From Nocardioides sp. Root122 (GTDB taxonomy: Bacteria > Actinomycetota > Actinomycetes > Propionibacteriales > Nocardioidaceae), in the NCBI RefSeq assembly GCF_001425025.1, contig NZ_LMDE01000001.1, positions 675,033 to 739,032 of the forward strand: a stretch of 64,000 nt of DNA. Reading direction: 5' to 3'. Position 1 is the stretch's first letter. Each line of letters starts with the position of its first letter. Positions 36,195 to 45,082 of this stretch are shown here, piece after piece. The notes under the pieces are model-generated. The model ran no database searches, was not told the DNA's origin, and saw only the letters and a program-made list of their open reading frames with translations. The position numbers and the translations under genes are program-made.

Positions 36195-37760
36195 ATGACG
36201 AACGCACCTGACTTCAACCTGCGCGACGCCCTCGACGCGACCCGCGCCTGGGACGACGAGACGATCGAGCTCGACGACCAGCTCCTCGCCGAGGACGAGG
36301 TCGACACCGACGACCTCGACGACGCCGACGACTTCGAGTCCGGCTACGCCGACGACACGTCCTACGCCGACTACGACGAGGACGACCCCGAGGAGCTCAC
36401 CATCGGTGCGCAGGAGCTCGCCGAGCGGCACGCCCTGCGCCGCGTCGCCAGCCTCCGCACCGAGCTCGAGGACATCACCGAGGTCGAGTACCGCCAGCTG
36501 CGCCTCGAGCGGGTCGTGCTCGTCGGCGTGTGGACCGGCGGCACCGTCACCGACGCCGAGAACTCGATGGCCGAGCTGGCCGCGCTCGCCGAGACCGCCG
36601 GCTCCGAGGTCCTCGAGGCCGTCTTCCAGCGCCGCCAGTCGCCCGACCCGGCGACCTTCATCGGTCGCGGCAAGGTCGAGGCGATCCGCGAGATCGTCCA
36701 GGCGACCGGCGCCGACACCGTCATCTGCGACGGCGAGCTCGCGCCCAGCCAGCTGCGCAACCTCGAGGACAAGATCAAGGTCAAGGTCGTCGACCGCACC
36801 GCCCTGATCCTCGACATCTTCGCCCAGCACGCGAAGAGCAAGGAGGGCCAGGCCCAGGTCGAGCTGGCGCAGCTGCAATACATGAAGCAGCGCCTCCGCG
36901 GCTGGGGCGGCAACCTCTCCCGCCAGGCCGGTGGCCGTGCCGCCGGCGGTGAGGGCATCGGTGGTCGCGGTCCCGGTGAGACGAAGATCGAGACCGACCG
37001 CCGCCGGATCAACACCAAGATCGCCAAGCTGCGCCGCGAGCTCAAGGAGATGCGGGGCACGCGCGAGGTCAAGCGCCAGTCGCGCCGTCGCAACCACATC
37101 CCCAGCGTCGCGATCGCCGGCTACACCAACGCCGGCAAGTCCTCGCTGCTCAACCGGCTGACCGACGCCGGAGTGCTGGTCGAGGACGCGCTCTTCGCGA
37201 CCCTCGACCCCACCACGCGGCGTACGACGACCGCCGACGGCCGCGTCTACACGATGTCCGACACCGTCGGCTTCGTCCGCCACCTGCCGCACGACCTCGT
37301 CGAGGCGTTCCGCTCCACGCTGGAGGAGGTCGCCGACTCCGACCTGCTGCTCCACGTGGTCGACGGCTCGCACCCCGACCCCGAGGGCCAGATCGCCGCG
37401 GTGCGCCAGGTGCTCGCCGAGATCGACGCGACCAAGGTCCCCGAGATCATCGTGATCAACAAGGCCGACGCGGCCGACCCGCTCGTGATCAGCCGGCTGC
37501 TGGCCCGTGAGCCGCACAGCGTCGTGGTCAGCGCGAAGACCGGCGAGGGCGTCGACGACGCCCTGCGGATGATCGAGTCGGAGCTGCCGCGCCCGCAGGT
37601 CGAGTTCGACGTGCTGCTGCCCTACGAGCGCGGCGACCTGGTCAACCGGATCCACCAGGAGGCCGAGATCGGCACCCTCGAGCACACCGGCGACGGCACG
37701 CTCGTCGTGGGTCGCGCCAACGCCGACCTCGCGAGCGAGCTGACGGCGTACTCCCGCTGA
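36195..37760 (+). CDS. hflX: GTPase HflX with acidic N-terminal extension
   Basis: 521 residues from ATG 36195. Residues about 19-68 are almost wholly Asp/Glu/Ala/Tyr (for example DEVDTDDLDDADD), an extension not seen in E. coli HflX. Then the HflX N-terminal domain (VVLVGVWTGGTVTDAENSM, FIGRGKVEAIREI, DGELAPSQLRNLED), a glycine-rich loop, and the GTPase domain with GYTNAGKSS (309-317), DTVGFVRHLP (G3) and NKAD (G4). HflX binds stalled 50S or 70S ribosomes and splits them in stress. TACCCT ten bases upstream could be the -10 of a nearly leaderless mRNA. Confidence 0.93.
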   Translation: MTNAPDFNLRDALDATRAWDDETIELDDQLLAEDEVDTDDLDDADDFESGYADDTSYADYDEDDPEELTIGAQELAERHALRRVASLRTELEDITEVEYRQLRLERVVLVGVWTGGTVTDAENSMAELAALAETAGSEVLEAVFQRRQSPDPATFIGRGKVEAIREIVQATGADTVICDGELAPSQLRNLEDKIKVKVVDRTALILDIFAQHAKSKEGQAQVELAQLQYMKQRLRGWGGNLSRQAGGRAAGGEGIGGRGPGETKIETDRRRINTKIAKLRRELKEMRGTREVKRQSRRRNHIPSVAIAGYTNAGKSSLLNRLTDAGVLVEDALFATLDPTTRRTTTADGRVYTMSDTVGFVRHLPHDLVEAFRSTLEEVADSDLLLHVVDGSHPDPEGQIAAVRQVLAEIDATKVPEIIVINKADAADPLVISRLLAREPHSVVVSAKTGEGVDDALRMIESELPRPQVEFDVLLPYERGDLVNRIHQEAEIGTLEHTGDGTLVVGRANADLASELTAYSR

Positions 37761-37872
37761 CCGCGCCCGTGCAGTGATCCCGGGCTGACCGGGGACCGGC
37801 GGAACCTTCGGGTCGTGCCACCCGTTGACGATCCCGGGCCCGGATTCGGGCGATCTCGTCGAGTAGTAGAGG

Positions 37873-40170
37873 ATGTCGCGCATGTCACGTGGTGTCTGGG
37901 TCCGCTTCATCCTCGTGCTCGGCCTCCTGGTCGGGTGCGCGGCGCTCGCCGTCAACGTCAAGCCGAACCTGGGTCTCGACCTCAAGGGCGGCGCGCAGTT
38001 CGTGTTCCAGGCGGAGGGCACCGAGCAGACCCCGGCGACCGCGGAGAACGTCGACAAGACGCTGAGCGTGCTCAACCAGCGCGTCAACGCGCTCGGCGTC
38101 GCCGAGTCCAACGTGATCCGCCAGGGCGAGGACCGCATCCTGGTCGAGCTGCCGGGCGTCACCTCCGACAAGGAGGCCCAGGACGCCGAGGACAAGATCG
38201 GCACCACGGCCAAGCTCACGATCCACGAGGTGATCGCCTCGGCTGCGTCCCTCGACGCCAAGCCCACCAAGAAGGACGACACCGTCATCGCCGACGAGGA
38301 CGGCGCCCCCCTCGAGATCGGCCCGACGGTCATCCAGGGCGACGCGGTCACCGGCGCGAGCGCCGTCCAGCGCCAGAACAGCGTCGAGTGGGTCGTCGCC
38401 ATCGACTTCGACGGCAAGGGTGGCGACACCTGGGCCGACATCACCGGCAAGGCCGCCTGCAACCCCTCCGGCGACCCCAAGCGCCGCATCGCGATCGTCC
38501 TCGACGGCGAGGTCATCTCCTCGCCCCAGGTCAACGAGGGCGTCGGCTGCGACGTCGGCATCCGCGGCGGCTCGACCGACATCACCGGCAGCTTCGCCCC
38601 CACCGAGGCCAAGGACCTGGCCGCGCTGATCGAGGGCGGCTCGCTGCCCCTGGAGCTCACGGCCATCTCCGACCGCCTCGTCGGTCCCTCGCTGGGTGCC
38701 GCGGCGATCGACGCCTCCATCGAGGCGGGCATCATCGGCCTGATCCTCACGGGCCTGTTCATCATCGTGGTCTACCGGCTCGTCGGGTTCGCGGCGACCC
38801 TCGCGCTGGCGTCGTACGCCCTCCTGGCCTACGCGATGCTCGTCGGCCTCGGGTCGACGCTGACCCTGCCCGGCCTCGCCGGATTCGTGCTGGCGATCGG
38901 CATGGCGATCGACGCCAACGTGCTCGTCTTCGAGAGAGCCCGGGAGGAGTACGCCGCCTACCCCTCGGCCGGCCTGAGGCGGGCGCTCGCGGTCGGCTTC
39001 AACAAGGCGTGGAGCGCGATCATCGACTCCAACGTCACCACGCTGCTCGCCGCCGGGCTTCTCTTCTTCCTCGGTTCCGGCCCGATCAAGGGCTTCGGTG
39101 TCACGCTGACCATCGGTGTCGTGGCCTCCATGATCTCCGCGCTGATCATCGCCCGCGTGCTGTGCGACCTCGCGGTCGCCAACAAGCCGGTCGCCGAGCG
39201 TCCGGGGCTGAGCGGCCTGGGCCATCTCGGCAAGGTGCGCACCTGGCTCGACCGCAAGAGCCCGCAGATCGTGCAGAAGCGCAAGGTCTGGCTCAGCATC
39301 TCGGCGGCGGCCCTGGTCCTCGCCGTCACCGGCATCGCGACCCAGGGTCTCCAGCTCGGTGTCGAGTTCACCGGCGGTCGCCAGCTCGACTACTCGGTGA
39401 GCAAGGACATCAGCGTCGACACCGCCCGCGAGGCAGTCGCCGCCGCCGGCTTCCCCGAGGCCGTCGTGCAGACCGCCGACACCGCCGACTTCACCGTCCG
39501 CGTCGGCCAGATCAGCAACGACGAGGAGCAGCAGATCGAGGACGAGCTGTCCAAGGTCGGCGGCGACGTCAGCAAGGTCGACGACCAGACGATCGGCTCC
39601 TCGCTCGGCAAGGAGCTGCGCAACAACGCGCTCATCGCCTTCGGTGTGGCCTTCCTCGCCCAGCTGCTCTACCTCGCCATCCGCTTCAAGTGGACCTTCG
39701 GCGTCTCGGCCGTGGTGGCGATGGCGCACGACGTGATCCTGGTCGTCGGCCTCTTCGCATGGCTCCAGAAGCCGATCGACGGCATCTTCCTGGCCGCGGT
39801 GATGACCATCATCGGTCTGTCCGTCAACGACACGGTCGTCGTCTTCGACCGCATCCGTGAGCGCTGGTGGGCCTCCAAGCCCGACGACGAGTTCATGGAC
39901 ATCGCCAACACGGCCAACGTCGAGACCATCCCGCGCACGGTCAACACCGGCCTCGGCTCCATGTTCATCCTCGGAGCGCTCGCCCTGCTCGGCGGCGACT
40001 CGCTCCAGGACTTCGCCATCGCGCTCCTCGTCGGCCTCGTGGTCGGCACGTTCTCCTCCGTCTTCGTGGCCACCCCGCTGCTGACCTACATGCAGCCGAA
40101 GTGGCCGATGAGCCGGGTCAAGAAGGAGAAGGTCGAGCGTGCCCCGGAGGACTCCGGCGCGGTCGTCTGA
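37873..40170 (+). CDS. secDF: Fused protein translocase subunit SecDF
   Basis: 765 residues in one chain. The SecD half (about 1-455) has NLGLDLKGGAQFVF (D1), VNALGVAESNVIRQGEDRILVELPG (D2/D3), a P1 domain and the D4-D5 region LPLELTAISDRLVGPSLG with six membrane helices including GFVLAIGMAIDANVLVFERAREE. The SecF half (about 456-765) has GVEFTGGRQLDYS, SVNDTVVVFDRIRE and NTGLGSMFILGALALLGGDSLQDFA. It uses proton flow to pull proteins released by SecYEG. ATG 37882 is an alternative start. Many actinobacteria have separate secD and secF as well; whether this genome does is not visible here. Confidence 0.93.
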   Translation: MSRMSRGVWVRFILVLGLLVGCAALAVNVKPNLGLDLKGGAQFVFQAEGTEQTPATAENVDKTLSVLNQRVNALGVAESNVIRQGEDRILVELPGVTSDKEAQDAEDKIGTTAKLTIHEVIASAASLDAKPTKKDDTVIADEDGAPLEIGPTVIQGDAVTGASAVQRQNSVEWVVAIDFDGKGGDTWADITGKAACNPSGDPKRRIAIVLDGEVISSPQVNEGVGCDVGIRGGSTDITGSFAPTEAKDLAALIEGGSLPLELTAISDRLVGPSLGAAAIDASIEAGIIGLILTGLFIIVVYRLVGFAATLALASYALLAYAMLVGLGSTLTLPGLAGFVLAIGMAIDANVLVFERAREEYAAYPSAGLRRALAVGFNKAWSAIIDSNVTTLLAAGLLFFLGSGPIKGFGVTLTIGVVASMISALIIARVLCDLAVANKPVAERPGLSGLGHLGKVRTWLDRKSPQIVQKRKVWLSISAAALVLAVTGIATQGLQLGVEFTGGRQLDYSVSKDISVDTAREAVAAAGFPEAVVQTADTADFTVRVGQISNDEEQQIEDELSKVGGDVSKVDDQTIGSSLGKELRNNALIAFGVAFLAQLLYLAIRFKWTFGVSAVVAMAHDVILVVGLFAWLQKPIDGIFLAAVMTIIGLSVNDTVVVFDRIRERWWASKPDDEFMDIANTANVETIPRTVNTGLGSMFILGALALLGGDSLQDFAIALLVGLVVGTFSSVFVATPLLTYMQPKWPMSRVKKEKVERAPEDSGAVV

Positions 40171-40307
40171 CCGGGCGGGTCCTGTCTCAGGAGTCCCCGG
40201 ATATCCGGTGACCGCCCTGCTTCGCTACCCAGATCTCCACCTGTAAGCACGCAACTCGGGTGCGAAGTCCCGCGGCAGGTGTTGCGGCCGCCGCGTAGGC
40301 TCAGCGC

Positions 40308-40439
40308 ATGTTGTGGGTGCTGCTCATCATCGTGCTCGGCGTCGTGGCCTACCGCTACCGCGTCAAGATCCTGGCCAAGCTCCTCGGCCAGCCCGAGCGG
40401 CGCATCGAGCGCCAGATCGGCCGCAAGAAGGGGTACTGA
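40308..40439 (+). CDS. 43-residue single-helix membrane peptide
   Basis: A short frame, ATG 40308 to TGA 40437-40439. It begins MLWVLLIIVLGVVAYRYRVK, one hydrophobic helix, then a basic amphipathic stretch ending RRIERQIGRKKGY. The positive-inside rule puts the basic tail in the cytoplasm. It lies 60 bases ahead of the dinG-like GTG. The distinct hydrophobic/basic design and GC-rich third positions favour a real gene, but no homolog is recalled. Confidence 0.6.
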   Translation: MLWVLLIIVLGVVAYRYRVKILAKLLGQPERRIERQIGRKKGY

Positions 40440-40498
40440 CCCGGCCCGTTGTGGATGGCGTACGACGAGGTGTCGGCGCCGCCCCGTAAGGTGCTCTG

Positions 40499-42493
40499 GT
40501 GCCCGAGACGACCGCCACTGCCGCCCCGGTCACGCAGGTGCTGGCCACGGCCGTCTCCGCCCTCGGGGGGCAGCAGCGTGACGGCCAGGTGCAGATGGCC
40601 TCCGAGGTCGCCGAGGCGATGGAGGAGGGCCGCCACCTCCTCGTGCAGGCGGGCACCGGCACCGGCAAGTCGCTGGGCTACCTCGTGCCGGCGATGCTCC
40701 ACGACAAGCGGGTCGTGGTCGCCACCGCGACGCTCGCCCTCCAGCACCAGCTCGTCGAGCGCGACCTGCCCCGGCTGGTCGAGGCGGTCAAGGACGTCCC
40801 GGGCGTCGACACGTCCTACGCCGTGCTCAAGGGCCGCTCCAACTACGCCTGCCTCCACCGCATCCGCGCGGGCGTCCCCGACGACCAGGGCACCCTCGTC
40901 GACGTGCCGACCGGGTCGATGGCCGAGAAGGTCCTCGAGCTGCGGGCGTGGGCCGAGGAAGAGACCGAGCAGGGCGGCAGCGGCGAGCGCGACAACGCGC
41001 CGCGCCACACCGACCGCGAGTGGCGCCAGGTCTCGGTCAACCACCGCGAGTGCCTCGGCGGCACGAAGTGCCCGTTCGGGGCGGAGTGCTTCGCCGAGCT
41101 GGCGCGCGAGAAGGCGCAGCGCAGCCACCTGATCGTCACCAACCACTCGCTCCTCGCGATCGACGCGATCGAGGACGTCCCGATGATCCCCGACTACGAC
41201 ACCGTGGTGATCGACGAGGCCCACGAGCTCACCGCCCGCGTGACGCAGGCGGCCACCGACGAGCTCGGCGCCAACGACATCGAGCGCGCCGCCCGTCGTG
41301 CGGGCCGCTGGACCGCGGAGACCGAGGGAGACCCGGCCGGCGACCTCGAGGACGCCGCCGGCCAGCTGGCCGAGGCCTTCGAGGCGATGCCCCCGGGACG
41401 GATCGACCAGGTCCCGCAGCAGCTCTCCGACGCGCTCGTCGCCGTGCGCGACGCGGCGCGCGCGTGCCTGTCGGCCTTCCCGCGCGAGTCGCCAGGGCAG
41501 GGCGAGGCCGATGCCGGGCGCACCCAGGCCAAGGGCATGGTGCAGGAGATCTTCGTCAACGCCGAGAGGATGGCCGCCGGCTCCGACCGCGACGTGCTGT
41601 GGCTCGGCGAGGCGCGCGACCGGTTCCCCGCCCGGCTGCACGTGGCGCCCCTCCAGGTCTGGGGACCGATGCGCGACAAGCTGCTCACCGACAAGACCGT
41701 CGTCTTCACCAGCGCGACGCTGATGCTCGGCGGCGAGTTCGGTGCGGTGGCCACCACGCTCGGCCTCAAGCCCACCGAGCGAGTGGGGTCCCTGGTCGCG
41801 CCCAGCGACCCCGACACCGCGCTGCCGTGGAAGGGCCTAGACGTCGGCTCGCCCTTCGACTACGGCCAGCAGTCGATCCTCTACGTCGCCCGCCACCTGC
41901 CGCAGCCCGGGCGCGACGGCCTCGGCCCGGCCCAGCTCGACGAGATCTGCGACCTGGTCGACGCCCTCGACGGTCGCACGTTGGGCCTGTTCTCCTCGCG
42001 GCGCGCGGCGGAGACGGCGGCCGAGGCGGTCCGCACCCGGCTGCCGCACCTGACCACCCTCGCGCAGGGCGACGCCCAGCTCCCCGAGCTCGCCAAGCAG
42101 TTCGTCGAGGACCCGCACACGGTCCTGTTCGGCACGCTCTCGCTGTGGCAGGGCCTCGACGTCCCCGGCGACACCTGCCAGCTCGTGATCATCGACCGGA
42201 TCCCCTTCCCGCGCCCCGACGACCCGCTCATGTCCGCGCGTGCCAAGGCCGCCGACGCGGAGGGCCGCAACGGCTTCATGGAGGTCTCCGCGACCCACGC
42301 CGCGCTGCTGCTCGCGCAGGGCGCCGGCCGCCTGATCCGCACCACCTCCGACCGCGGCATCGTGGCGGTCCTCGACCCGCGCCTGGAGACTGCCCGCTAC
42401 GGCCGCTTCCTCAAGGCGTCGCTGCCGCCCATGTGGTCGACGACCGACCCGGCCCTCGTGCGTCAGGCGCTCAAGCGGCTCGGCGGCGCCTGA
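40499..42493 (+). CDS. DinG-family iron-sulfur ATP-dependent DNA helicase
   Basis: 664 residues, GTG start. QAGTGTGKSLGYLVPA (Walker A, 51-58), VIDEAHELTAR (DEAH, 239-242) and LAQGAGRLIRTTSDRGIVAVLDPR (motif VI) are intact. Cys118, Cys185, Cys191 and Cys197 (NYACLHR, HRECLGGTKCPFGAECFAE) form the 4Fe-4S site of the XPD/DinG type. VVFTSATLMLGG and LFGTLSLWQGLDVPGD are further motifs. It unwinds DNA 5' to 3', acting on R-loops and repair intermediates. No LexA box was seen upstream. Confidence 0.92.
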   Translation: MPETTATAAPVTQVLATAVSALGGQQRDGQVQMASEVAEAMEEGRHLLVQAGTGTGKSLGYLVPAMLHDKRVVVATATLALQHQLVERDLPRLVEAVKDVPGVDTSYAVLKGRSNYACLHRIRAGVPDDQGTLVDVPTGSMAEKVLELRAWAEEETEQGGSGERDNAPRHTDREWRQVSVNHRECLGGTKCPFGAECFAELAREKAQRSHLIVTNHSLLAIDAIEDVPMIPDYDTVVIDEAHELTARVTQAATDELGANDIERAARRAGRWTAETEGDPAGDLEDAAGQLAEAFEAMPPGRIDQVPQQLSDALVAVRDAARACLSAFPRESPGQGEADAGRTQAKGMVQEIFVNAERMAAGSDRDVLWLGEARDRFPARLHVAPLQVWGPMRDKLLTDKTVVFTSATLMLGGEFGAVATTLGLKPTERVGSLVAPSDPDTALPWKGLDVGSPFDYGQQSILYVARHLPQPGRDGLGPAQLDEICDLVDALDGRTLGLFSSRRAAETAAEAVRTRLPHLTTLAQGDAQLPELAKQFVEDPHTVLFGTLSLWQGLDVPGDTCQLVIIDRIPFPRPDDPLMSARAKAADAEGRNGFMEVSATHAALLLAQGAGRLIRTTSDRGIVAVLDPRLETARYGRFLKASLPPMWSTTDPALVRQALKRLGGA

Positions 42494-42508
42494 CCTCAGG
42501 CAAGGCCC

Positions 42509-42943
42509 TCAGGCAACGAGCACGTAGGCCAGCACGCCGACGACCACGACGATCGCCAGCACGAGCACGTAGAGCCCGGGGCCACCGGCCTTGACCTCGG
42601 TGATCGCGGCCTCCGTCGTGGGCGCGTACGACGTCGGGGCGGGCGCGGGTGCCGCAGCCGGGGTCGGCGCTGGCGCCGTCTGCTGCTCGGGCTCGAGCCC
42701 GCCTGCGCTGCGGCGCGCGGTCTCCGTGGCGGCCAGGTCGAGCCAGGCGTCGACCTCGCCCATGTCGTACCCCTGCTGCATCCGCACCGGCGTGAAGCGG
42801 AGGACGGTGATCTGGTCGGCACCGAAGCGCAGCTCGGGCAGGGCGAGGTTGTCGAGGATGAGCTCGACGGCCCGGTCGACCTCGCCGGTGTCGTAGCCCT
42901 CGCGGATCGAGGTGGTGCTGAAGGTGGGGCGATCGAGTGTCAT
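42509..42943 (-). CDS. Tandem DivIVA-like motif protein with C-terminal membrane helix
   Basis: 144 residues from ATG 42943, which overlaps the sulfotransferase stop by one base. Two copies of a DivIVA N-terminal-like motif are present: FSTTSIREGYDTGEVDRAVE (about 8-27) and FTPVRMQQGYDMGEVDAWLD (about 51-70), each F-x-x-x-x-x-x-G-Y-D-x-G-E-V-D. An Ala/Pro/Thr linker (about 85-115) leads to one membrane helix (GLYVLVLAIVVVVGVLAYVL) at the very C-terminus. DivIVA motifs bind curved membrane at poles and septa; here the anchoring is by a tail helix instead of coiled coil. Confidence 0.8.
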   Translation of the reverse strand: MTLDRPTFSTTSIREGYDTGEVDRAVELILDNLALPELRFGADQITVLRFTPVRMQQGYDMGEVDAWLDLAATETARRSAGGLEPEQQTAPAPTPAAAPAPAPTSYAPTTEAAITEVKAGGPGLYVLVLAIVVVVGVLAYVLVA

Positions 42944-43674
42944 CAGATGGGCTCCTGGTAGCCGAAGAGCTGGTAGTCGCGTCGGTACATCTGCGCCACC
43001 AGCGTGCGCAGCTCGTCGGAGACCTGGCGGTCGCGGCCCCCGGGAGCGGTCTGGTTCTTCGGGGCTGCCGGCACGGCCGGAGCCCCGATCCGCTCGCAGA
43101 CCTCGGCGAAGTCGCGGTCGAACGTCTCGAGCCGGCCCACGAAGTCCACCCGGTTGAGGTCGATCATCCGGCTCTGCAGCGTCAGGTGCTGGTCGGTGCC
43201 CGGCACCGCCGACAGGTCCTGCGCCGCCGTCCAGCGGGCGAACTCCTCGACCGTCTGCATCCGCGCATGGGTGGCCGGGTCGAAGTCGTAGTAGTTGTGG
43301 TCGACGACCTTGTCGTGCCAGGCCGAGACGAAGCGGTCCAGCGGGTCGCGCACGAAGGCGAACGTGAAGTAGTCGGCGAACGTCGTCAGCGGGTAGCGGA
43401 TCCGCATCGCGTGGTCGACGTCCAGGCTCACGTCGTGGCTCTCGCAGTGGTGGCGGATCGTCCGCGTCGCGACCTTGGCGACCCGGAACCACACGAACCG
43501 GTGGCTGTGGCTGATCGTCAGGTTGTACGCCAGTGGGCTGAGCCAGCCCGACTCCTCGCCCGCGAGCGCCAGCCGGCCGAGCTCGGCCTGGGCCGCCGCG
43601 GTCAGCCGCCGCCGGTTGCCCGGACGGGTGCGGAACACCTCGGGGGAGGGCGCAGCAGCGGTGGGCTCGGACAT
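42943..43674 (-). CDS. Sulfotransferase family 2-type protein
   Basis: 243 residues from ATG 43674. FVWFRVAKVATRTIRHH (about 60-76) resembles the 5'-phosphosulfate loop of carbohydrate sulfotransferases (P-K-x-A-x-x-T), and FAFVRDPLDRFVSAWHDKV (about 106-124) is the 3'-phosphate-binding motif R-D-P-x-x-R-x-x-S. It should transfer sulfate from PAPS to a sugar or lipid; the acceptor is unknown. It is translationally linked to the DivIVA-like gene (TGATG). Confidence 0.85.
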   Translation of the reverse strand: MSEPTAAAPSPEVFRTRPGNRRRLTAAAQAELGRLALAGEESGWLSPLAYNLTISHSHRFVWFRVAKVATRTIRHHCESHDVSLDVDHAMRIRYPLTTFADYFTFAFVRDPLDRFVSAWHDKVVDHNYYDFDPATHARMQTVEEFARWTAAQDLSAVPGTDQHLTLQSRMIDLNRVDFVGRLETFDRDFAEVCERIGAPAVPAAPKNQTAPGGRDRQVSDELRTLVAQMYRRDYQLFGYQEPI

Positions 43675-43727
43675 CGCCGCGAGGCTACCGGACCCCCTAC
43701 CGGACCCCCACCACCGTCGGTCGAGGA

Positions 43728-43743
43728 AGGCGCCCTGGCGCCT
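43728..43743 (-). terminator. Short hairpin after the flavoprotein gene
   Basis: AGGCGCC (43728-43734) pairs exactly with GGCGCCT (43737-43743) over 2 nt, 14 bases past the stop of the minus-strand flavoprotein gene. A weak terminator candidate. Confidence 0.45.
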
Positions 43744-43757
43744 GTCACGAGACCCGG

Positions 43758-44975
43758 TCAGCCGAGCGGGATCCGCCCCCGCAGCGAGTCCAGGTCCTCG
43801 ACCGGCGCGTCGGCCGTCTGCTTGATCAGCTCGCGCGCCTTGTCCACGCTGTCCCAGACGTTCCACAGCAGCACGCCGCGGACCTGGCCGGACCTCAGGT
43901 AGTAGACGACGCCGGTGCCGAGCTGGCCGTCCTTCCAGTCCTCGACCATGTCGTTGCGGCTGGTGACCTCGCCGACCGCCTCGTAGCCGTAGTCGAGGAT
44001 GTCGGACCAGAAGAACGGCGTGTAGTCGTAGGCCTCGTCCGCGCCGGCCATCGCCTTGCCGGCCGCCTCCCCGGACTTCTCGGCGTGGTCGACGTGCTCG
44101 ACGCGGCGGCGCCCCAGGAGGGTGTCGGGGTACGACGCCACGTCGCCCGCGGCGTACACGTCCGGAGCGCTCGTGCGCAGGTGGTCGTCGACGACGATGC
44201 CGTTGTCGACCTCGATGCCGGCCGCCTCGGCGAGCCCGGTGCGCGGGATGACGCCGACGCCGATGACGGCCGCGTCGGCGGTGATCTCGGTGCCGTCGTC
44301 GAGCGTGACGCTGACGCCGCCGTCGGTCTCGCCACCGCTGGCGACGGTGCCGTGCACGACGGTGACGCCGCGCTCGGTGAAGGCCTTCGTCAGGCTGGCG
44401 GCGAGAGCGCGCGGGAACATCTGCTCCTGGACGTCCTCGAGGTCGAGCACCAGCGTGACCCGGACGTCGTTCTGCACGAGCGCGGAGGCGAGCTCGGAGC
44501 CGATGTAGCCACCGCCCACCACGACGACGTGGCTACCGGCGCCCACCGCCGCGCGGAGGCGCTGGTAGTCGGCGGCGGTGCGGTAGTAGACGACCTTCGG
44601 CCCGGGCGCGACCTCGAGCACCCGCGGCTCGGCGCCGGTGGCCAGCAGCAGCTTGCCGTAGCCGACGCTGCTGCCGTCGGCGAGGCGTACGGCGTGCGCC
44701 TCGGGGTCGATCGCGGTCACGGTCGTGTCGAGCACGAGGTCGACCTTGTCGTCGGACTCGAGGTCGCCGGCCAGCGAGGAGTCGTCGAGGCTCTTGTCGT
44801 CCTCGAGCCAGAGCGTCTTGGACAGGTCGGGGCGGTAGACCGGCGGGTCGGGCTCGGACCCCAGCACGCCGATCGTGCCGGACCCGTCCTGCGACCGGAT
44901 GCCCTTCACGGCGCTGGCCGCGGCGACACCTCCGCCGACGATGACGTAGTCGTAGGACTCTGCGACGTTGCTCAT
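43758..44975 (-). CDS. AIF/ferredoxin reductase-like FAD-NAD(P) oxidoreductase
   Basis: 405 residues. YDYVIVGGGVAAASAVKGI (FAD fold, GGGVAA at 14-19), VYRPDLSKTLWL, KLLLATGAEPR (second FAD motif), VVVVGGGYIGSELASALV (NAD(P) fold, 154-160), VIGVGVIPRTGLAE and DVYAAGDVASYPD (third FAD motif) are in the order of rubredoxin/ferredoxin reductases and apoptosis-inducing factor. The C-terminal 80 residues form the interface domain. It passes electrons from NAD(P)H to an unidentified carrier. Single gene upstream of lexA. Confidence 0.88.
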   Translation of the reverse strand: MSNVAESYDYVIVGGGVAAASAVKGIRSQDGSGTIGVLGSEPDPPVYRPDLSKTLWLEDDKSLDDSSLAGDLESDDKVDLVLDTTVTAIDPEAHAVRLADGSSVGYGKLLLATGAEPRVLEVAPGPKVVYYRTAADYQRLRAAVGAGSHVVVVGGGYIGSELASALVQNDVRVTLVLDLEDVQEQMFPRALAASLTKAFTERGVTVVHGTVASGGETDGGVSVTLDDGTEITADAAVIGVGVIPRTGLAEAAGIEVDNGIVVDDHLRTSAPDVYAAGDVASYPDTLLGRRRVEHVDHAEKSGEAAGKAMAGADEAYDYTPFFWSDILDYGYEAVGEVTSRNDMVEDWKDGQLGTGVVYYLRSGQVRGVLLWNVWDSVDKARELIKQTADAPVEDLDSLRGRIPLG

Positions 44976-45023
44976 GGAGCCATCGTGTCCCGTGGTCGTG
45001 GAACTTTCAACGTCTCGACCATC

Positions 45024-45070
45024 TCTCGGTGGTCGAGGTGCGAGGAGCGCCAGCGACGAGCCTCGAAACC
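45024..45070. repeat. Family D repeat, single copy downstream of lexA
   Basis: TCTCGGTGGTCGAGGTGCGA (from 45024) through GAGCCTCGAAACC (to 45070) matches the core of the mosaic after ggt at 32324-32373, with changes in the middle. It lies 13 bases downstream of the lexA stop. Confidence 0.7.
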
Positions 45071-45082
45071 ACGCGGGATGAA

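Noticed and set aside
37825..37872. Sigma-70-type promoter of secDF (TTGACG)
   Set aside because: TTGACG at 37825-37830 has no convincing -10 at 16-18 bp, so it is not listed as a promoter.
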